Source of the DNA: Poriferisodalis sp965231925
Lineage (GTDB): Bacteria; Actinomycetota; Acidimicrobiia; Acidimicrobiales; Poriferisodalaceae
Direction of reading: 5' to 3'
NCBI GenBank assembly: GCA_965231925.1
Contig: OZ246894.1
Coordinates: forward strand, 3,596,001 to 3,660,000
Length of the DNA stretch: 64,000 nt
Both the position numbers and the translations under genes were made by a program. This document shows positions 1 to 8,536 of the stretch, piece by piece (the stretch's first letter is position 1; each line of letters opens with the position of its first letter). Under the pieces are notes generated by a model. The model ran no database searches and was not told where the DNA came from. It saw only the letters and a list, made by a program, of their open reading frames with translations.

Positions 1-17
1 TGGCTGCGCTGGCAGTC

Positions 18-710
18 ATGCGATATGAGCACCTGCTGTCACGCGCCATGGCCGCGCCCAGTGCCCTGGCGCAGCTGTGCGTCGCAGTCGCCGCAGTCGA
101 CCCCGCCCGCCGTGAGGCACTCGCCGAACTCGCGTCGCTGATCGGCCGTGCGCCCGCCCCCGGCCCAGACGCCAGCGGTGCAGACGTGCCGGCAGTGCCC
201 GACTTGCTCAATGCGCCATGCGCGCCACAGGAACGCCGGGAAGACCCTGGCACGGGCGCATCGGCCGCCGCGAGTGTCGAATGCGTCACGAGCATCCCCA
301 CGACGGTCCTGGTGGTCGCCCTCGGACCTTCGGTGGGCCTGGCTGCGGCGTGCATCCCGGCTCACCCCCCCCCAGATGACCGGGCGACGACCGAGGCAGA
401 TCCCGGCGGCGCTGATCCGTCCGGCGGGCTGCCCGCCATGCTGCGGGCCTATGAGCTCGTGCCGGCTCGGGGCATCGAGGATGCCGTGATCGATATCTCC
501 TACCGGGTGGCCCGCACCAGCGAGCGGCCCGCTGCTGACTGCTCGAACATGGCCGCATGGGCGGACGAGTGGGACCGGCAGGTACACGAGTGGCTCGCGG
601 AGGGCCAGGTGTGGCAGCCCATGGGCACAGCGGTCACGATCGAGCATCTGTGCGGTGCGCGAGACGAGCCTGACACCGGCGACTGCCCCGCACAATGGGG
701 CGGGCCATGA
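18..710 (+). CDS. Hypothetical protein, possibly 5'-partial
   Basis: A 230-residue open frame that I do not recognise. It is rich in Ala, Pro and Asp, with one hydrophobic stretch (about residues 90-112, SIPTTVLVVALGPSVGLAAA) that could be a single membrane segment or buried core. The C-terminal third (DEWDRQVHEWLAEGQVWQP) looks like ordinary folded protein. The reading frame stays open to the window edge upstream of the ATG, so the real start may lie outside. Its stop overlaps a short 25-codon frame (707-784) that in turn overlaps ATG 781, in frame with the large secreted-protein gene, so the two may be translationally coupled. A long minus-strand frame overlaps it but has an Arg-rich, shadow-like composition. 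Confidence 0.5.
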   Translation: MRYEHLLSRAMAAPSALAQLCVAVAAVDPARREALAELASLIGRAPAPGPDASGADVPAVPDLLNAPCAPQERREDPGTGASAAASVECVTSIPTTVLVVALGPSVGLAAACIPAHPPPDDRATTEADPGGADPSGGLPAMLRAYELVPARGIEDAVIDISYRVARTSERPAADCSNMAAWADEWDRQVHEWLAEGQVWQPMGTAVTIEHLCGARDEPDTGDCPAQWGGP

Positions 711-828
711 AGCGGCGCGACGTCGTGGCCGCTGCCGGATCGGGCTGTGCCTGCCGGCGCCGGGGCGAAGGGCGTCGTCCATGAGACTGGGGCGGGCCGT
801 GCGAATGCGAACCGGGAGGGCGAATCCC

Positions 829-3708
829 ATGTTCAAGGAGCTGAGATTCAAGAAGCTGATCTGTGCGTTGGTTGCGATGGCGGTGGTGCTGTCGCCGTGG
901 GGGTCAGACGTGCTGCCCGAGCCGCTGGACCGCCTCGGCGCCGAGCCGGCGCTTGCGCAGCAGCCGCCGACCGCCGCGGTCATCGACGGCACTCCCGCCC
1001 CTTGCCCACAGTCGGTGCCCGGCGGACCGCAATGGGCGTTCTATGGCGATCCGCCCGATCCGCGGTCGCCGCTGTGCTGGGTCGAGAGCTACCTGCCGTG
1101 CCCGCGGAGCCCGCTGTCCGCAGGCGGCCAGATGAGCATGGTCGCGGATCGGACGGACCTGTGCGAAGCGGTGGCGACCGTCGGCGACGACGCCGACATC
1201 GTGAACGACTGTCTCCGGGTGAACGCAGACGGCCATCTGGTCGACGACAACGGAGATCCGGTACCAAAGCTCGACGGCAACGGCGATCCGGAACTCGACG
1301 CCGACGGCAACCGCATCCCTGTCGACTTCAGCTCGAGCACCAACCCCATGCCGGCGGGCGTTGATGACTTCGTGAACCGCTACGAGATCGCAGGCGGCGC
1401 GCCGACCTGCCGGCTGCTCGCCCCGTCGGGCTGCCCGACAGATGAAGGGCTGTACCGCGTCAGCCGCACTGCGTGCCGGGGCTATGTGCGCCGCACCTGG
1501 ACATGCCCGACCACCCATCCGATCGCGTTGAACCGATCCAACCGGTGCTATGGCAGATCGGCGATCGACATGTCGTCGGGCCACCCGGCCTGCAACCAGA
1601 ATCCGCCGGTGGCCGTCGTCGACTGCGAGAACTATGTCGGCGCAGATTTCGTGGCGAACCCCGACGCGGCCGCATGCGACGAGTTCGACCGCCGCTACAA
1701 CGAGGCGCACCCCGCCACCGAGCCGCCGCTCGACACCTTCGAGCCGGCGGCGAATGCTCACTGGTGCTCCTATGAGGTCATGCACCTGCACCCCAAGTGC
1801 GACCGCAGCAATGCGTCAGACCCCGACTGCGACCCCCAGAGCACAGCAGTGTGCATCATGCGTTCCAGCGGCATCGGCGGCTGCGACGGCGTGGCGCACC
1901 GGATGATCTGCAGCGATCTGCAGGCCGCCTTCGCGAACGCCAGCGGACAGTCGACACCAGACCGAAACGCCATCGACCGGACCTTGGAACGGCTGCGGGA
2001 GAACGACTGCCGACCCTGCGTCAGCCTGCCGTTCAGCGACGCGTCGGCCTGCGACCCGCACGGTCTCACGCCGACACCGGTACCGAGTGCGCTCGGCGTA
2101 CCGACAGTCGGCGACGTCAGAGTCGACTCCGTCGAATTCCAACTCTTCGCTTGGGATTTCGATAATCGAGCTACGACACAGGGCAAGAGGTATTACCAAG
2201 TGGATGAGTCGGCAATATTTGCGAGATTTGCCCGAATGAGCTACACCGACCACGGCGCATGCTCTCCTTGGGCCCGGCAGATGTTGACGGACATGAACAA
2301 TGGGCTCCGACCTGACTATTCCAACTTCGCGAGTCATGATCCGGCCGATCCAGCGTACCAGTCGCGCTTCTTGCACGACGAATGCAAGCAGATTCTCTGC
2401 AGCAGTCCCACAGTAGGTCGCGTCGACTGGACATCGGAGCATGTCTCTGGTTTGGCCATCATCGGCACGCCGACGATCATGACTATCGACGACATCCCGC
2501 TCAAAACGCAGACGATCAGATACATCGACCGGAAAATACCGGGGGGCACAAGTCTTGGCACTGACGGGACCGGCGCGTATCCCAGCTTGCATCGTGGAGA
2601 GCGCAGGTTCTTGCTTCGATACGACCCCGTCGCCGGCAACGAACCGTTGTTGTTCACCCGCGAAGAGTCTGCCAACGACGGACCGTCTCACAGCATCGGT
2701 GAATTCTACAGTAACCGAGTCGAGTGCAGCTTGCGTGATCCGGCACGCCATGTGTCCAATGGTACAGATCTGCTTTCAGGCACCGACGACGACGTTTCGT
2801 GGTACGACGATGGCGACATACCTGAGTTCAGCCTTCTCATCACTGAGCTCTGGCCCGACACCGATGCTGCCGAGATCAAGGAACTCTTCGGCGAAGATGC
2901 CCTTGAGTGGTGGGATCAGATGGAAGACCCAGACGAGTCAAGAGCTTTCAAGTCAAGAGCTTCCGAAGCACGGGGCTATGTCTACATTGACGAGGATGTG
3001 CTCAGCGAAGCTGAGATAACTGAAGAACGCAGTCGCCGCACCTGGGAACGAACCGAAGAGATACCGTGCGCGTTCCCTGTGCCAGGATCCCGGAATTCGA
3101 GTGCCCTGAGATGCCGCTGGACGCCGAAACGAGCCGGGTATTACTCAGTGCAGGCCGCAGGTGTCTGGCGGCTCCACGTCCATGACGTCGACGAGAAACC
3201 GCTGCGACTGCTCGAACCAGACGAGCGAGCGTCGCTGAACAGACTCCTTGCTTACGATGGTTCAGCTGAGGACCAAGACGGTACCGGTCCGGACGATGTA
3301 TGCAGCCATAGCGGTGGACTGCAACGCAACCGAGATCGAGACTGCTTGATTGAAGACTTGGAATGGATTATCGACTTTGATCCCGATGACCGAACACCTC
3401 GCCCAACGCCCGAGGAAATAGAACTCATACGTTCAACCGTGATTGCTGAACTGACTGGGCTCAACAGTGATTTCACGGGACTGCTTGGCGCCAACGAGAA
3501 CACCCTGCCGGACCCTTGGGCACGGAACTGCCTGACCGTGAGGGACTTCCGGTACACATGCCACCCTTATAAGCCGAACGGCGCAGGGCTCATGAACGCT
3601 GCCACAAATCACGGGCCGGACGGTGCCAGTTACACCACCAGCGAGCCGGTCGGCGTCATGGTTCACGGCGCCCAAATCGTCAGCCGCCGCCCAGCGGGCA
3701 GCCCGTGA
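829..3708 (+). CDS. Large secreted Cys-rich protein of unknown function
   Basis: A 959-residue protein starting at ATG 829, which has a GGGAGG ribosome site about 9 bases upstream and begins a clear Sec signal peptide (MFKELRFKK, then a hydrophobic core, with an ALA-Q cleavage site near residue 43). The mature part has many cysteines in its first half and a run of Asp/Gly-rich units near residues 131-165 (DDNGDP, LDGNGDP, LDADGN) that look like calcium-type loops. There is no C-terminal membrane anchor or LPXTG motif. Codon use changes near base 2130: the first ~435 codons are strongly GC-rich, while the rest is plainly more AT-rich. No family is recognised. In-frame ATG 781 is an alternative start, but gives a poorer signal peptide. 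Confidence 0.75.
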   Translation: MFKELRFKKLICALVAMAVVLSPWGSDVLPEPLDRLGAEPALAQQPPTAAVIDGTPAPCPQSVPGGPQWAFYGDPPDPRSPLCWVESYLPCPRSPLSAGGQMSMVADRTDLCEAVATVGDDADIVNDCLRVNADGHLVDDNGDPVPKLDGNGDPELDADGNRIPVDFSSSTNPMPAGVDDFVNRYEIAGGAPTCRLLAPSGCPTDEGLYRVSRTACRGYVRRTWTCPTTHPIALNRSNRCYGRSAIDMSSGHPACNQNPPVAVVDCENYVGADFVANPDAAACDEFDRRYNEAHPATEPPLDTFEPAANAHWCSYEVMHLHPKCDRSNASDPDCDPQSTAVCIMRSSGIGGCDGVAHRMICSDLQAAFANASGQSTPDRNAIDRTLERLRENDCRPCVSLPFSDASACDPHGLTPTPVPSALGVPTVGDVRVDSVEFQLFAWDFDNRATTQGKRYYQVDESAIFARFARMSYTDHGACSPWARQMLTDMNNGLRPDYSNFASHDPADPAYQSRFLHDECKQILCSSPTVGRVDWTSEHVSGLAIIGTPTIMTIDDIPLKTQTIRYIDRKIPGGTSLGTDGTGAYPSLHRGERRFLLRYDPVAGNEPLLFTREESANDGPSHSIGEFYSNRVECSLRDPARHVSNGTDLLSGTDDDVSWYDDGDIPEFSLLITELWPDTDAAEIKELFGEDALEWWDQMEDPDESRAFKSRASEARGYVYIDEDVLSEAEITEERSRRTWERTEEIPCAFPVPGSRNSSALRCRWTPKRAGYYSVQAAGVWRLHVHDVDEKPLRLLEPDERASLNRLLAYDGSAEDQDGTGPDDVCSHSGGLQRNRDRDCLIEDLEWIIDFDPDDRTPRPTPEEIELIRSTVIAELTGLNSDFTGLLGANENTLPDPWARNCLTVRDFRYTCHPYKPNGAGLMNAATNHGPDGASYTTSEPVGVMVHGAQIVSRRPAGSP

Positions 3709-4041
3709 CGCCAGCCGGCAGCCCTCGTCGCTACTCCCCGGTGGAGCTCGCCGGCCGGTGACCGCCTGCCGACGCAACGATGTGCGCCGACCGGTCGGAC
3801 GGGTCCGGCCAGCCACCCAAGCCCGGGGCCTGTCTGAGCATCGCCGGCGGGCAGCGCCGTTGCGTTCATCCGGTGCGGTAGATGTTGGCGAACCGGTCCA
3901 GTGCTTGCAGGGCGCCTTCGCTGTCTTCGGCGAGGCAGGGTCCGTACAACAGCCACACGAGTAGCACATACGGCCTATATAGCAATCAAACAGCCCGTTC
4001 CAGCCATTCGAATAGCACATACGAACAGATACGCTGCCGGC

Positions 4042-4158
4042 GTCCCGCCGCCGGCTGAGCATGTGCCCGAACTCATCGACGACCTCGTCGCCTACTTGAA
4101 CTCCAGCCGCCACCCGCCGATCCTGAAGGCCGCCGCCGCCCATGCAGACCTCCCCGTC
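4042..4158 (+). pseudogene. Fic-family protein remnant
   Basis: The plus-strand frame reads VPPPAEHVPELIDDLVAYLN followed by SSRHPPILKAAAAHA. This matches the segment that precedes the catalytic motif in Fic AMP-transferase/filamentation proteins (VPPPPE.VPELM.DLV.FLN...PPL..AA.AHAQ). The expected HPFxxGNGRxxR active site is absent: the similarity breaks at about 4150 into unrelated Pro/Arg-rich sequence. The upstream part of a Fic protein is also missing. A dead fragment, not a gene. Confidence 0.65.
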
Positions 4159-4200
4159 GACACGGCTCCTGGCCCCGGCCCGGCCCGGGTGCCCCCACAT

Positions 4201-4384
4201 CGGACAGCGGTCACGCAAACGATGCATCCTCCCCGCAGGACACGCAGGCCAGCATCGCTACCGCCTCGGGTGAACCGAGCGACAACGCCCTCCGCCTCCG
4301 GGCGCAGGGCCGGCAGCGGTGAGCAAGTTCAGGGGGTTCGGCGTTGTCTCAAACGCCGATCCCCCCACAGCCTCCACGAAACCC
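4201..4384 (+). repeat. 184-bp direct repeat, copy 1
   Basis: Near-identical to 5629-5812 with the same length and only scattered substitutions. It contains an imperfect hairpin (GGGGGTTCGGCGTT ... AACGCCGATCCCCC) near 4333-4366. The two copies flank the PemK/Panacea gene pair in direct orientation. Confidence 0.9.
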
Positions 4385-4407
4385 GCACTTGACATCTATA
4401 GGAACGT
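4379..4407 (+). repeat. 29-bp dispersed motif, copy 1
   Basis: The motif CCGCACTTGACATC followed by ATAGGA recurs at 10416-10444 with two mismatches over 29 bases. It abuts the 184-bp repeat here and precedes the low-GC nuclease pair at the other site. It contains TTGACA, but no -10 box at promoter spacing is evident here. Confidence 0.75.
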
Positions 4408-4459
4408 CTCTCGGGGCGATTCAAGGTGTGTTCGCGCTGTTCCCGCGGGCGTATCAACT

Positions 4460-4834
4460 TCACCCTGCGGACAGCCCGAGGTAGCGAAGAATGCGCTTCT
4501 GAGCTGTTTCGAGCTTGTCTTGAGGCAACCGGCCGAGCAGCTTGTCCGGATCCAAGTCGGTCTTGGCCACAGGTTGCAAAGCGGGTACGCGTATCCAACT
4601 CTTGCGTTTGAGGCCGGCTTCACCAGCGCTGAGCTTCACGCACAATGGAGTCCAACGAGTCGTCTCGCTCGATATTGGGCATCCAAGCACAGTCGGCAAA
4701 GCGAGATCAGGGCCGTTCAAGAAGCTGAGCACGACGAACGGGCGAGGCTGTGCATCGGGATAGACCCGACGATCACTCGCTGGCGGCAAGTTCAGCAAGC
4801 GGTCCGCGACGAGAAACACGTCGCCGACGTTCAT
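4460..4834 (-). CDS. PemK/MazF-like toxin
   Basis: A 124-residue protein with the layout of the PemK/MazF (plasmid maintenance toxin) fold: an N-terminal GDVFLVADR strand, RPFVVLSF, a central PISSETTRWTPLCVKL, then SWIRVPALQPVAKTDL and a C-terminal LLGRLPQDKLETAQKRILRYLGL helix. This family cleaves RNA. It is the second gene of a two-gene unit, starting 12 bases after the stop of the Panacea-type gene, which is the expected antitoxin-then-toxin order. The unit is flanked by 184-bp direct repeats. Family membership is from pattern recognition; activity is inference. Confidence 0.8.
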   Translation of the reverse strand: MNVGDVFLVADRLLNLPPASDRRVYPDAQPRPFVVLSFLNGPDLALPTVLGCPISSETTRWTPLCVKLSAGEAGLKRKSWIRVPALQPVAKTDLDPDKLLGRLPQDKLETAQKRILRYLGLSAG

Positions 4835-4846
4835 CGAGTGCGCGCC

Positions 4847-5497
4847 TCAGCCGAGCAGGAGCGAATTCGCGTATGCCCGATTGCCTCTGAAGGTGCCGAT
4901 GATCTCAGCAGCATCCGGGAGGCCGTCGGGGCCGACGTCGTTCATGTCTGCATCTGGGATGTGGGCAAAGCGTTCTGCCAATTCCGCTTTGACCCCGCCC
5001 ATGTCCGCAGATTCTGGTCGCTCGTCGAGATCGAGAAGCATCCCCCTGACCCCTTCAGATTGCGCTTCGAGCATCGGGGCAGTTGCATACGCGACATCTG
5101 TGAGCGCCTTCGCGTTCTTGTGACCGTATTCTTCGAGCACAGCGTCGAGATGCTCCAAGAACTCATCGCCGCGCCGCATCAGCTCCGTCGCTGCATCGGG
5201 CCGCGCGAAGAGTCGGTATTCGGTCACGTAAGCAGACAGGCGCCAAGATTCTCGCTCCACCGCGCCCTCGCTGACGAGGTTGTCTTCCACGCTCTTCAGC
5301 GACTGGCAGTAGGGGCCGTAATGCCACCAGCGCCACAAGATCCCTGAACGCGCCACGCCGCTTGTGGCAACCGAGCGCAAGTCGGCCAAGTACAAGAGCT
5401 TGACGACCTTGGTACGCGTCATGTCAACCGTTCTTCGAGCAGCGAGCACCAGCAACGCGTGAACCGATGCCTCGGCCCGGTCAGTGTCCGTACTCAT
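4847..5497 (-). CDS. Panacea/DUF4065 (SocA-like) antitoxin
   Basis: A 216-residue protein whose first half carries the DUF4065/Panacea signature: helical ALLVLAARR, TRTKVVKLLYLADL, then GILWRWWHYGPYCQSL and LVSEGAVERE. Panacea-domain proteins are known to neutralise many unrelated toxins, and the downstream gene is a PemK-like toxin, so the pair forms a plausible PanA-type toxin-antitoxin unit. The C-terminal half (residues ~130-216, LDERPESADMGGVKAELAERF...) is probably the toxin-specific part. ATG 5497 is chosen; a GTG three codons upstream (5506) is possible. Confidence 0.8.
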   Translation of the reverse strand: MSTDTDRAEASVHALLVLAARRTVDMTRTKVVKLLYLADLRSVATSGVARSGILWRWWHYGPYCQSLKSVEDNLVSEGAVERESWRLSAYVTEYRLFARPDAATELMRRGDEFLEHLDAVLEEYGHKNAKALTDVAYATAPMLEAQSEGVRGMLLDLDERPESADMGGVKAELAERFAHIPDADMNDVGPDGLPDAAEIIGTFRGNRAYANSLLLG

Positions 5498-5506
5498 CAA
5501 CACCAC

Positions 5507-5973
5507 TCACAAAGCATACGCATCACGGCTGTGGCTGAACGGCAGCAGCCCTTGGGGGGCGACCGACGGCCCGCTCCCCGTACACATCATCACTGTTCAA
5601 TAGAGACTCGGGTTGTTGAGTCACGGCCCGGACAGCGGTCACGCAAACGATGCATCCTCCCCGCAGGACACGCAGGCCAGCATCGCTACCGCCCCGGGTG
5701 AACCCAGCGACAACGCCCTCCGCCTCCAGGCGCAGGGCCGGCAGCGGTGAGCAAATTCAGGTGGTTCGGTGTTGAATCAAACGCCGATCCCCCCACAGCC
5801 TTCACGAAACCCAGTGTGATTCGCACCCCCACCCACAGCCGGGACAAAGCCCTCATCGGCATGGGCACCCTTGTCCGTGCGAGTGTGCGCACGCACGGTT
5901 CGCCCTTCACGGATACGCGCGCTCACTTGGTGCTTGCTCATATTGAGAGGATGCCAGCAACCGCAGAATCAGG
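5507..5973. other. Gap holding the second 184-bp repeat
   Basis: About 470 bases with no convincing gene. The promoter of the Panacea-PemK pair should lie near 5507-5600, where the sequence is locally AT-richer. The rest is the second 184-bp repeat and unassigned sequence that precedes the 3' end of the zeta-like kinase gene. Confidence 0.5.
5629..5812 (+). repeat. 184-bp direct repeat, copy 2
   Basis: Second copy of the repeat at 4201-4384, same orientation and length. In this copy the hairpin arms are less perfect (GGTGGTTCGGTGTT versus AACGCCGATCCCCC). Together the copies bracket a 1.24-kb cassette with one toxin-antitoxin pair. Confidence 0.9.
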
Positions 5974-6558
5974 TCAGATGGCGACCAGGTCTGCTGGCGC
6001 CCACGTCGGCCAACTGACTGGATGCGTCTTCTGCCCCATCTGATAGTGGGCTATGCGCTCGTGAGCGTTCGCCAAGGAGGAGTTGTCGTAGACATAGGCG
6101 TCGTCGGCGATTCGGATTGCCTCAGCCACGTGCTTCCATAGTCGCTGATAACGAGAGCGAATCTTGCTTTCTGGCACAGCGTGTCCGCCATGCTGCACTC
6201 GGTTGCGCACTCTCGCAACTGCCAAGTCCTCGGGAACGATGATGACGTGCAGTGTGATGATGTAGCCGCTCAAGGCTGCTCTGCGCAACAGATCCAGTTT
6301 TGACTCATGCGAGAAGACCGTCTCCGTCACGAATGAGCGTCCGCTGGCGATGAGGTCCTCTCGAATCTGGCCCGCCATTTGTGCTGCGTCGTACGCACGC
6401 TCTGCCTGTTCGTTCGGCCAGTAGCGAGCTGCGAGCACGTCCGCGTTGACGAATTGCATGCCACTAGGGGACAAGACGTGTTCATAAAGGGTGCTTTTGC
6501 CTGCCCCATTGGGTCCGGCGATGACATGAAGCTCCGGCTGTTTCGGCGGGGGGAGCAT
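5974..6558 (-). CDS. Zeta-toxin-like P-loop kinase
   Basis: A 194-residue P-loop protein with Walker A GPNGAGKST at residues 15-23, NADVLAARYW, then TETVFSHESKLDLLRRA and a C-terminal RSRYQRLWKHVAEAIRIADDAYVYDNS. This is the architecture of the zeta-toxin/small-molecule kinase group, whose studied members phosphorylate UDP-N-acetylamino sugars. It starts 15 bases after the stop of a ParD-like gene, making a toxin-antitoxin unit. It could instead be a benign kinase of the same superfamily, but the pairing with a ParD-like protein argues for a toxin. Confidence 0.8.
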   Translation of the reverse strand: MLPPPKQPELHVIAGPNGAGKSTLYEHVLSPSGMQFVNADVLAARYWPNEQAERAYDAAQMAGQIREDLIASGRSFVTETVFSHESKLDLLRRAALSGYIITLHVIIVPEDLAVARVRNRVQHGGHAVPESKIRSRYQRLWKHVAEAIRIADDAYVYDNSSLANAHERIAHYQMGQKTHPVSWPTWAPADLVAI

Positions 6559-6573
6559 GTGCTGCGGTCGAGA

Positions 6574-6936
6574 TCAGGTTCTTGAAGGTGCTGGCCGCTC
6601 CACGACCTTCCCCTCGTCATCCAGCTCGACGTAGGAGCGCTCTTCGTTCGCGAACACGGACTTGAGGTCTAGGTCGCGCAGGCGTTCCTCTGTGCGTTCG
6701 TCTCGCTTGGATCGAAAAATCGCCTGCTCGAAGAAGTTGAGGGAGTCATAGTCAGCTTCGCCGTTGAGAACCTGATCTATGTTGCGCGTGGATGAGTACG
6801 GCGACAGATCCAGCGCTCGTCCGATGCGGGCCCAGAAGCTGATCTGCTGTGAGGTGCTCCGGTTCATGGCCGGAGCCAGCTTCTCAGCCGACGCGTGGAG
6901 GTCCTGGGCGACTCTGACTGGGGTGCTTGTCGGCAT
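6574..6936 (-). CDS. ParD-like antitoxin
   Basis: A 120-residue protein matching the ParD_like antitoxin family: MPTSTPVRVAQDLHASAEKL, then NRSTSQQISFWARIGRALDL, the characteristic 'RS..QQI.FWARIGRALE' block of ribbon-helix-helix-type antitoxins. The C-terminal tail (RDERTEERLRDLDLKSVFANE...) would wrap the cognate toxin. It is the first gene of the pair with the zeta-like kinase. This antitoxin family is found with such kinases, so the pair is judged a type II system. Confidence 0.8.
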   Translation of the reverse strand: MPTSTPVRVAQDLHASAEKLAPAMNRSTSQQISFWARIGRALDLSPYSSTRNIDQVLNGEADYDSLNFFEQAIFRSKRDERTEERLRDLDLKSVFANEERSYVELDDEGKVVERPAPSRT

Positions 6937-7324
6937 GTGTCAACCTCCAATCGGATCGTAGCACAGTGCTACAGCCGCGCCAGTGGTGGTGCTGCTGCGG
7001 TCCTCTGTCCATCGGAGCGCATCCGCGGGAACGAGTGTCGTCATCGAGGGCTTCCGCGGATCGCTAGCCGTTCGCTATGTCGCCTGCGTCGTCAGCCATG
7101 CTGTGTCCGACGGTAGAAAAGCACGACCCCGAGGACCAGCTTGCGTTCGAGGGGACCTTCGCAGGTGAGGCGCTCGAGGCTCTGTCCGACTTCTTCGACG
7201 CTGGGTTCGTCTGGCGCCTTCTCAAGTGCGCACCCAGTCGCAGGCTCTTCCGTTCTGTGACGCACCACCCACTTGATTGCGCAATTCCACGAGCGTCGGG
7301 TTGGATCGCAGTTACGCTGCGGAC
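6937..7324. other. Divergent intergenic region, no firm gene
   Basis: 388 bases between the divergently read ParD-like gene and the DUF433 gene, so it should hold both promoters. Open frames cross part of it on both strands (plus 7077-7415, minus 7092-7463). The minus-strand tail (SVEEVGQSLERL...) and the plus-strand head (TVEKHDPEDQLAFEGTF...) are exact shadows of each other and both look half plausible. I cannot decide between them and call neither. Confidence 0.4.
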
Positions 7325-7999
7325 ATGTCGGCGGCAACCACCATCGAGCGCATTGCAGGAGACGCGCGCTACCTCGGGCGAGGAATTTACGACGTCGCCG
7401 AGGTCGCTCGGTTGAGCCGATGCGGACGGGGGCGTGTCGAGAGATGGACGCGGTCTGGTGCACACCTTTCTCCGCTGCTGACCGCAGAGCTACACAACCT
7501 GTTCAGCTTTTGGGACCTCGTCAGCGTCCGGGTCATCGCGGAGCTCGTTAATCGAAGGGTTTCGCGCCAGCACATCGCCGAAGGCGCGAGGCACCTCGCC
7601 GAGGAGCTAGGCACGGATCGACCGTTCGCGCATGAGTATCTAGCGACCGTCGGGTCCGGCTTCTTCGCTGAAATTGGTGGCGCCTGGGTCGATGCAGGCC
7701 TCGGAGGTCAGCGGGCCTTCACCAACATGATCGAACCACTCTTGCGCCCGATCGCGTTCAACGAGGCGCACATGGCGGCGATTTGGCGACCGGCGACCGG
7801 GGTGTGGATCAATCCGGCGGTACAGGCGGGAGCGCCTTGCGTCGACGGCACACGAGTTCCAACGGGTTTGCTTGCCTGGCTAGTCGCAACCGGAGGCGGT
7901 GACCCGTCGGCCGAGATCGAGCAAGCATGTGACGACTATCAGCTCTCCGAGACGCAAGTACAACAGGCTGTTGACTTTGAGTTGGAATTGGCTGCCTGA
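7325..7999 (+). CDS. DUF433-domain antitoxin
   Basis: A 224-residue protein. The C-terminal ~75 residues (GVWINPAVQAGAPCVDGTRV...AEIEQACDDYQLSETQVQQAVDFE) are a textbook DUF433/VapB-like domain: 'P....G.P...GTRVPT..l......G.....i...y.l...qv..A..f'. The N-terminal part begins with a MerR-like helix-turn-helix (YDVAEVARLSRCGRGRVERW), a usual companion. ATG 7325 is preferred over an upstream frame extension. Twelve bases downstream lies a DUF5615-like PIN gene, the standard partner, so this is the antitoxin of a type II pair. Confidence 0.85.
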   Translation: MSAATTIERIAGDARYLGRGIYDVAEVARLSRCGRGRVERWTRSGAHLSPLLTAELHNLFSFWDLVSVRVIAELVNRRVSRQHIAEGARHLAEELGTDRPFAHEYLATVGSGFFAEIGGAWVDAGLGGQRAFTNMIEPLLRPIAFNEAHMAAIWRPATGVWINPAVQAGAPCVDGTRVPTGLLAWLVATGGGDPSAEIEQACDDYQLSETQVQQAVDFELELAA

Positions 8000-8011
8000 G
8001 CCAGCGGGTCG

Positions 8012-8536
8012 ATGTCGACGCAACGAGCGCGCACCCGGCTTCTGTTCGACGAGAACCTTCCTTGGCGTGTGCCCGCCGCCCTGCAGCTTCTCGAGTTGAG
8101 AACGACGTTCGTTGGCGACAAGAGCGCCAGCCCGCCGAGCCCGCCGCGTGGTTCAACGGACGAAGAGGTACTGGAACACGCGCTTCGGACGAATCAAGTC
8201 ATCGTCACTTCCAACTTGGACATGGTGTTGCTCTGCGCAGAGCGCCAACAGTCGGTCGTTTGGATCGACCCGTACGGCCGCCAGTTCCGTCGGGAAGAGC
8301 TCGCTTTGCTAGCATTCAAGAGTGTCGACGACTGGTCGAGACACCTAATCCGGAGCGACGGGCCAAAGTGTCTGCGGGCGCTGCGAACACGCACGCAGGC
8401 GCTTGAGCTGCAAGAAGCCGAAGAACTCGTTCTCAAACGCATGCGGCAAATCAGAGCTGCCCGACGCATGTCGCAGCAAGCCTCCCCACTCGGTCCGCTC
8501 TCTGAGACTTGGGGCGGCACGATTTCCCAGAGCTAG
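8012..8536 (+). CDS. DUF5615-like PIN-fold toxin
   Basis: A 174-residue protein starting RLLFDENLPWRVPAALQ, the 'LLFDENLP.rl...L' motif of DUF5615/Mut7-C PIN-like proteins, followed by TDEEVLEHALRTNQVIVTSNLDMVLL, which supplies the second acidic cluster. PIN-fold proteins of this type are predicted metal-dependent RNases and sit after DUF433 antitoxins, as here. The C-terminal ~60 residues are longer than in the minimal family (about 110 aa) and are not recognised. Confidence 0.8.
   Translation: MSTQRARTRLLFDENLPWRVPAALQLLELRTTFVGDKSASPPSPPRGSTDEEVLEHALRTNQVIVTSNLDMVLLCAERQQSVVWIDPYGRQFRREELALLAFKSVDDWSRHLIRSDGPKCLRALRTRTQALELQEAEELVLKRMRQIRAARRMSQQASPLGPLSETWGGTISQS

Larger units (their letters stand above)
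3709..4459. other. Gene-poor stretch with decayed sequence
   Basis: About 750 bases with no intact gene. It holds a Fic-family remnant (4042-4158), the first copy of a 184-bp direct repeat (4201-4384) and the first copy of a 29-bp motif (4379-4407). The overlapping open frames are all short and compositionally shadow-like. It reads as a scar of successive insertions and deletions. Confidence 0.6.

Noticed and set aside
39..992. Long minus-strand open frame over the start of the window
   Set aside because: Arg/Gly/His-rich, shadow-like composition, no ribosome site, and it conflicts with the signal-peptide start at 829 on the plus strand.
3842..3960. Minus-strand peptide ending LAEDSEGALQALDRFANIYR
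   Set aside because: It looks like the tail of a real protein, perhaps a transposase, but is too short and isolated to assign.
4385..4416. TTGACA in the 29-bp motif as a promoter
   Set aside because: No -10 box at 16-18 bases in this copy; only the second copy has a possible one.
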